This document shows, in pieces, positions 63,560 through 64,000 of a stretch of 64,000 nt of DNA; positions within the stretch are counted from its first letter, which is position 1, and each line of letters starts with the position of its first letter. The stretch comes from Ianthella basta. Its lineage: Eukaryota; Porifera; Demospongiae; Verongiida; Ianthellidae. The position numbers were made by a program, and so were the translations under genes. The stretch is from assembly GCA_964019415.1 (NCBI GenBank), contig OZ025868.1, positions 2,851,961 through 2,915,960 on the forward strand, read 5' to 3'. The notes under the pieces were generated by a model that saw nothing but the letters and a program-made list of their open reading frames with translations, made no database searches and had not been told where the DNA came from.

Positions 63560-64000
63560 ATTGAATAATTATACCTTGCATCATGCTGGAGTAAGTGCAG
63601 GCTTACGTCTTTGGCAAGTGCACGCATGCTCTCTTCATCCATTTCCGCATCATCTAAATGATCCTACGAATCATTTGGCACACATACGTACGTAGTGTAA
63701 GTATACGCAGAACTACACATATACTTACAAGAACTTTAACATAATGCTGCAAAGCTCATTGCTCTATCCAGCAATCATGAAATAAGAATGAATTATTTGA
63801 GCTATCATACACTAAGCCAGTGACACACATACACACACACACAGGCACATGTACATACATACACACATACACACATTCACAAACAAACAAACCATTGCAC
63901 AACACCCTGTGGAGCTTATGGGCTATGGATTGACAGACATACACATTGTTATGAACGCACCCACACTCACATTCATCCTCCACACTCACGTCTAGAACTA
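63560..64000. other. Window end, probable receptor 2 intron
   Basis: CA-rich stretches at 63826-63890 and no supported exon. If the 63413 donor is used, this is intron sequence. Confidence 0.4.

Overview
This window looks like animal nuclear DNA, most probably from a sponge (demosponge-like). Coding exons are short, split by GT-AG introns and mostly join in phase 1. The encoded receptors combine Ig-like, fibronectin III (FN3), ZU5 and death domains. Around them lies a dense mix of eukaryotic transposons, CA/TA microsatellites and TGCATGCA/AGCT-rich non-coding DNA. I see no bacterial operons, rRNA genes, CRISPR arrays or convincing tRNA genes. The species cannot be fixed from sequence alone; sponge is an inference from gene content and texture.

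The main host content is two related receptor genes on the + strand. Receptor 1 runs from about 2805 to 52067. It has a signal peptide exon, an Ig-like exon, an FN3 exon, an unrecognised extracellular exon, a second FN3-like module split over two exons 15.5 kb apart, a transmembrane exon, then a ZU5 domain, a probable UPA-like segment, a Pro/Ser linker and a C-terminal death domain. The layout resembles UNC5-type netrin receptors, but with FN3 instead of thrombospondin repeats. Receptor 2 starts at 59840 and repeats the signal-Ig-FN3-transmembrane plan. A phase-0 splice donor at 63413 suggests it continues past the window end.

The introns of receptor 1 are mostly mobile DNA. 5-7.5 kb: minisatellites, a TA-flanked inverted-repeat element and a foldback element. 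8.5-14.65 kb: an old LINE on the - strand, cut by a complete PIF/Harbinger transposon (Myb-like gene plus DDE transposase, TTA duplication) and by a MITE. 14.96-16.04 kb: two back-to-back inverted-repeat elements carrying RecQ-like helicase fragments. 16.6-20.2 kb: a CR1-like LINE with a PHD finger. 20.9-33.1 kb: further copies of the MITE, one with a matching empty site nearby. 27-35.8 kb: arrays of a 77-bp repeat in both orientations with hairpin elements inside. 35.8-38.9 kb: a nearly intact LINE with a restriction-like endonuclease, lying between TA repeats. 41.0-45.7 kb: a degenerate Ty3/Gypsy element with 97% identical 186-bp LTRs. 46.0-48.0 kb: a piggyBac-type MITE and a second TA-flanked element.

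Downstream of receptor 1 (52-59.8 kb) I find no convincing host gene, but there are two more inverted-repeat elements (53.2-54.4 kb and 55.15-56.57 kb, the latter with a 7-bp target duplication). Several unrelated elements carry the same AARATGGCGGAC-like start motif at their 5' ends, which may reflect shared promoter or initiator usage.
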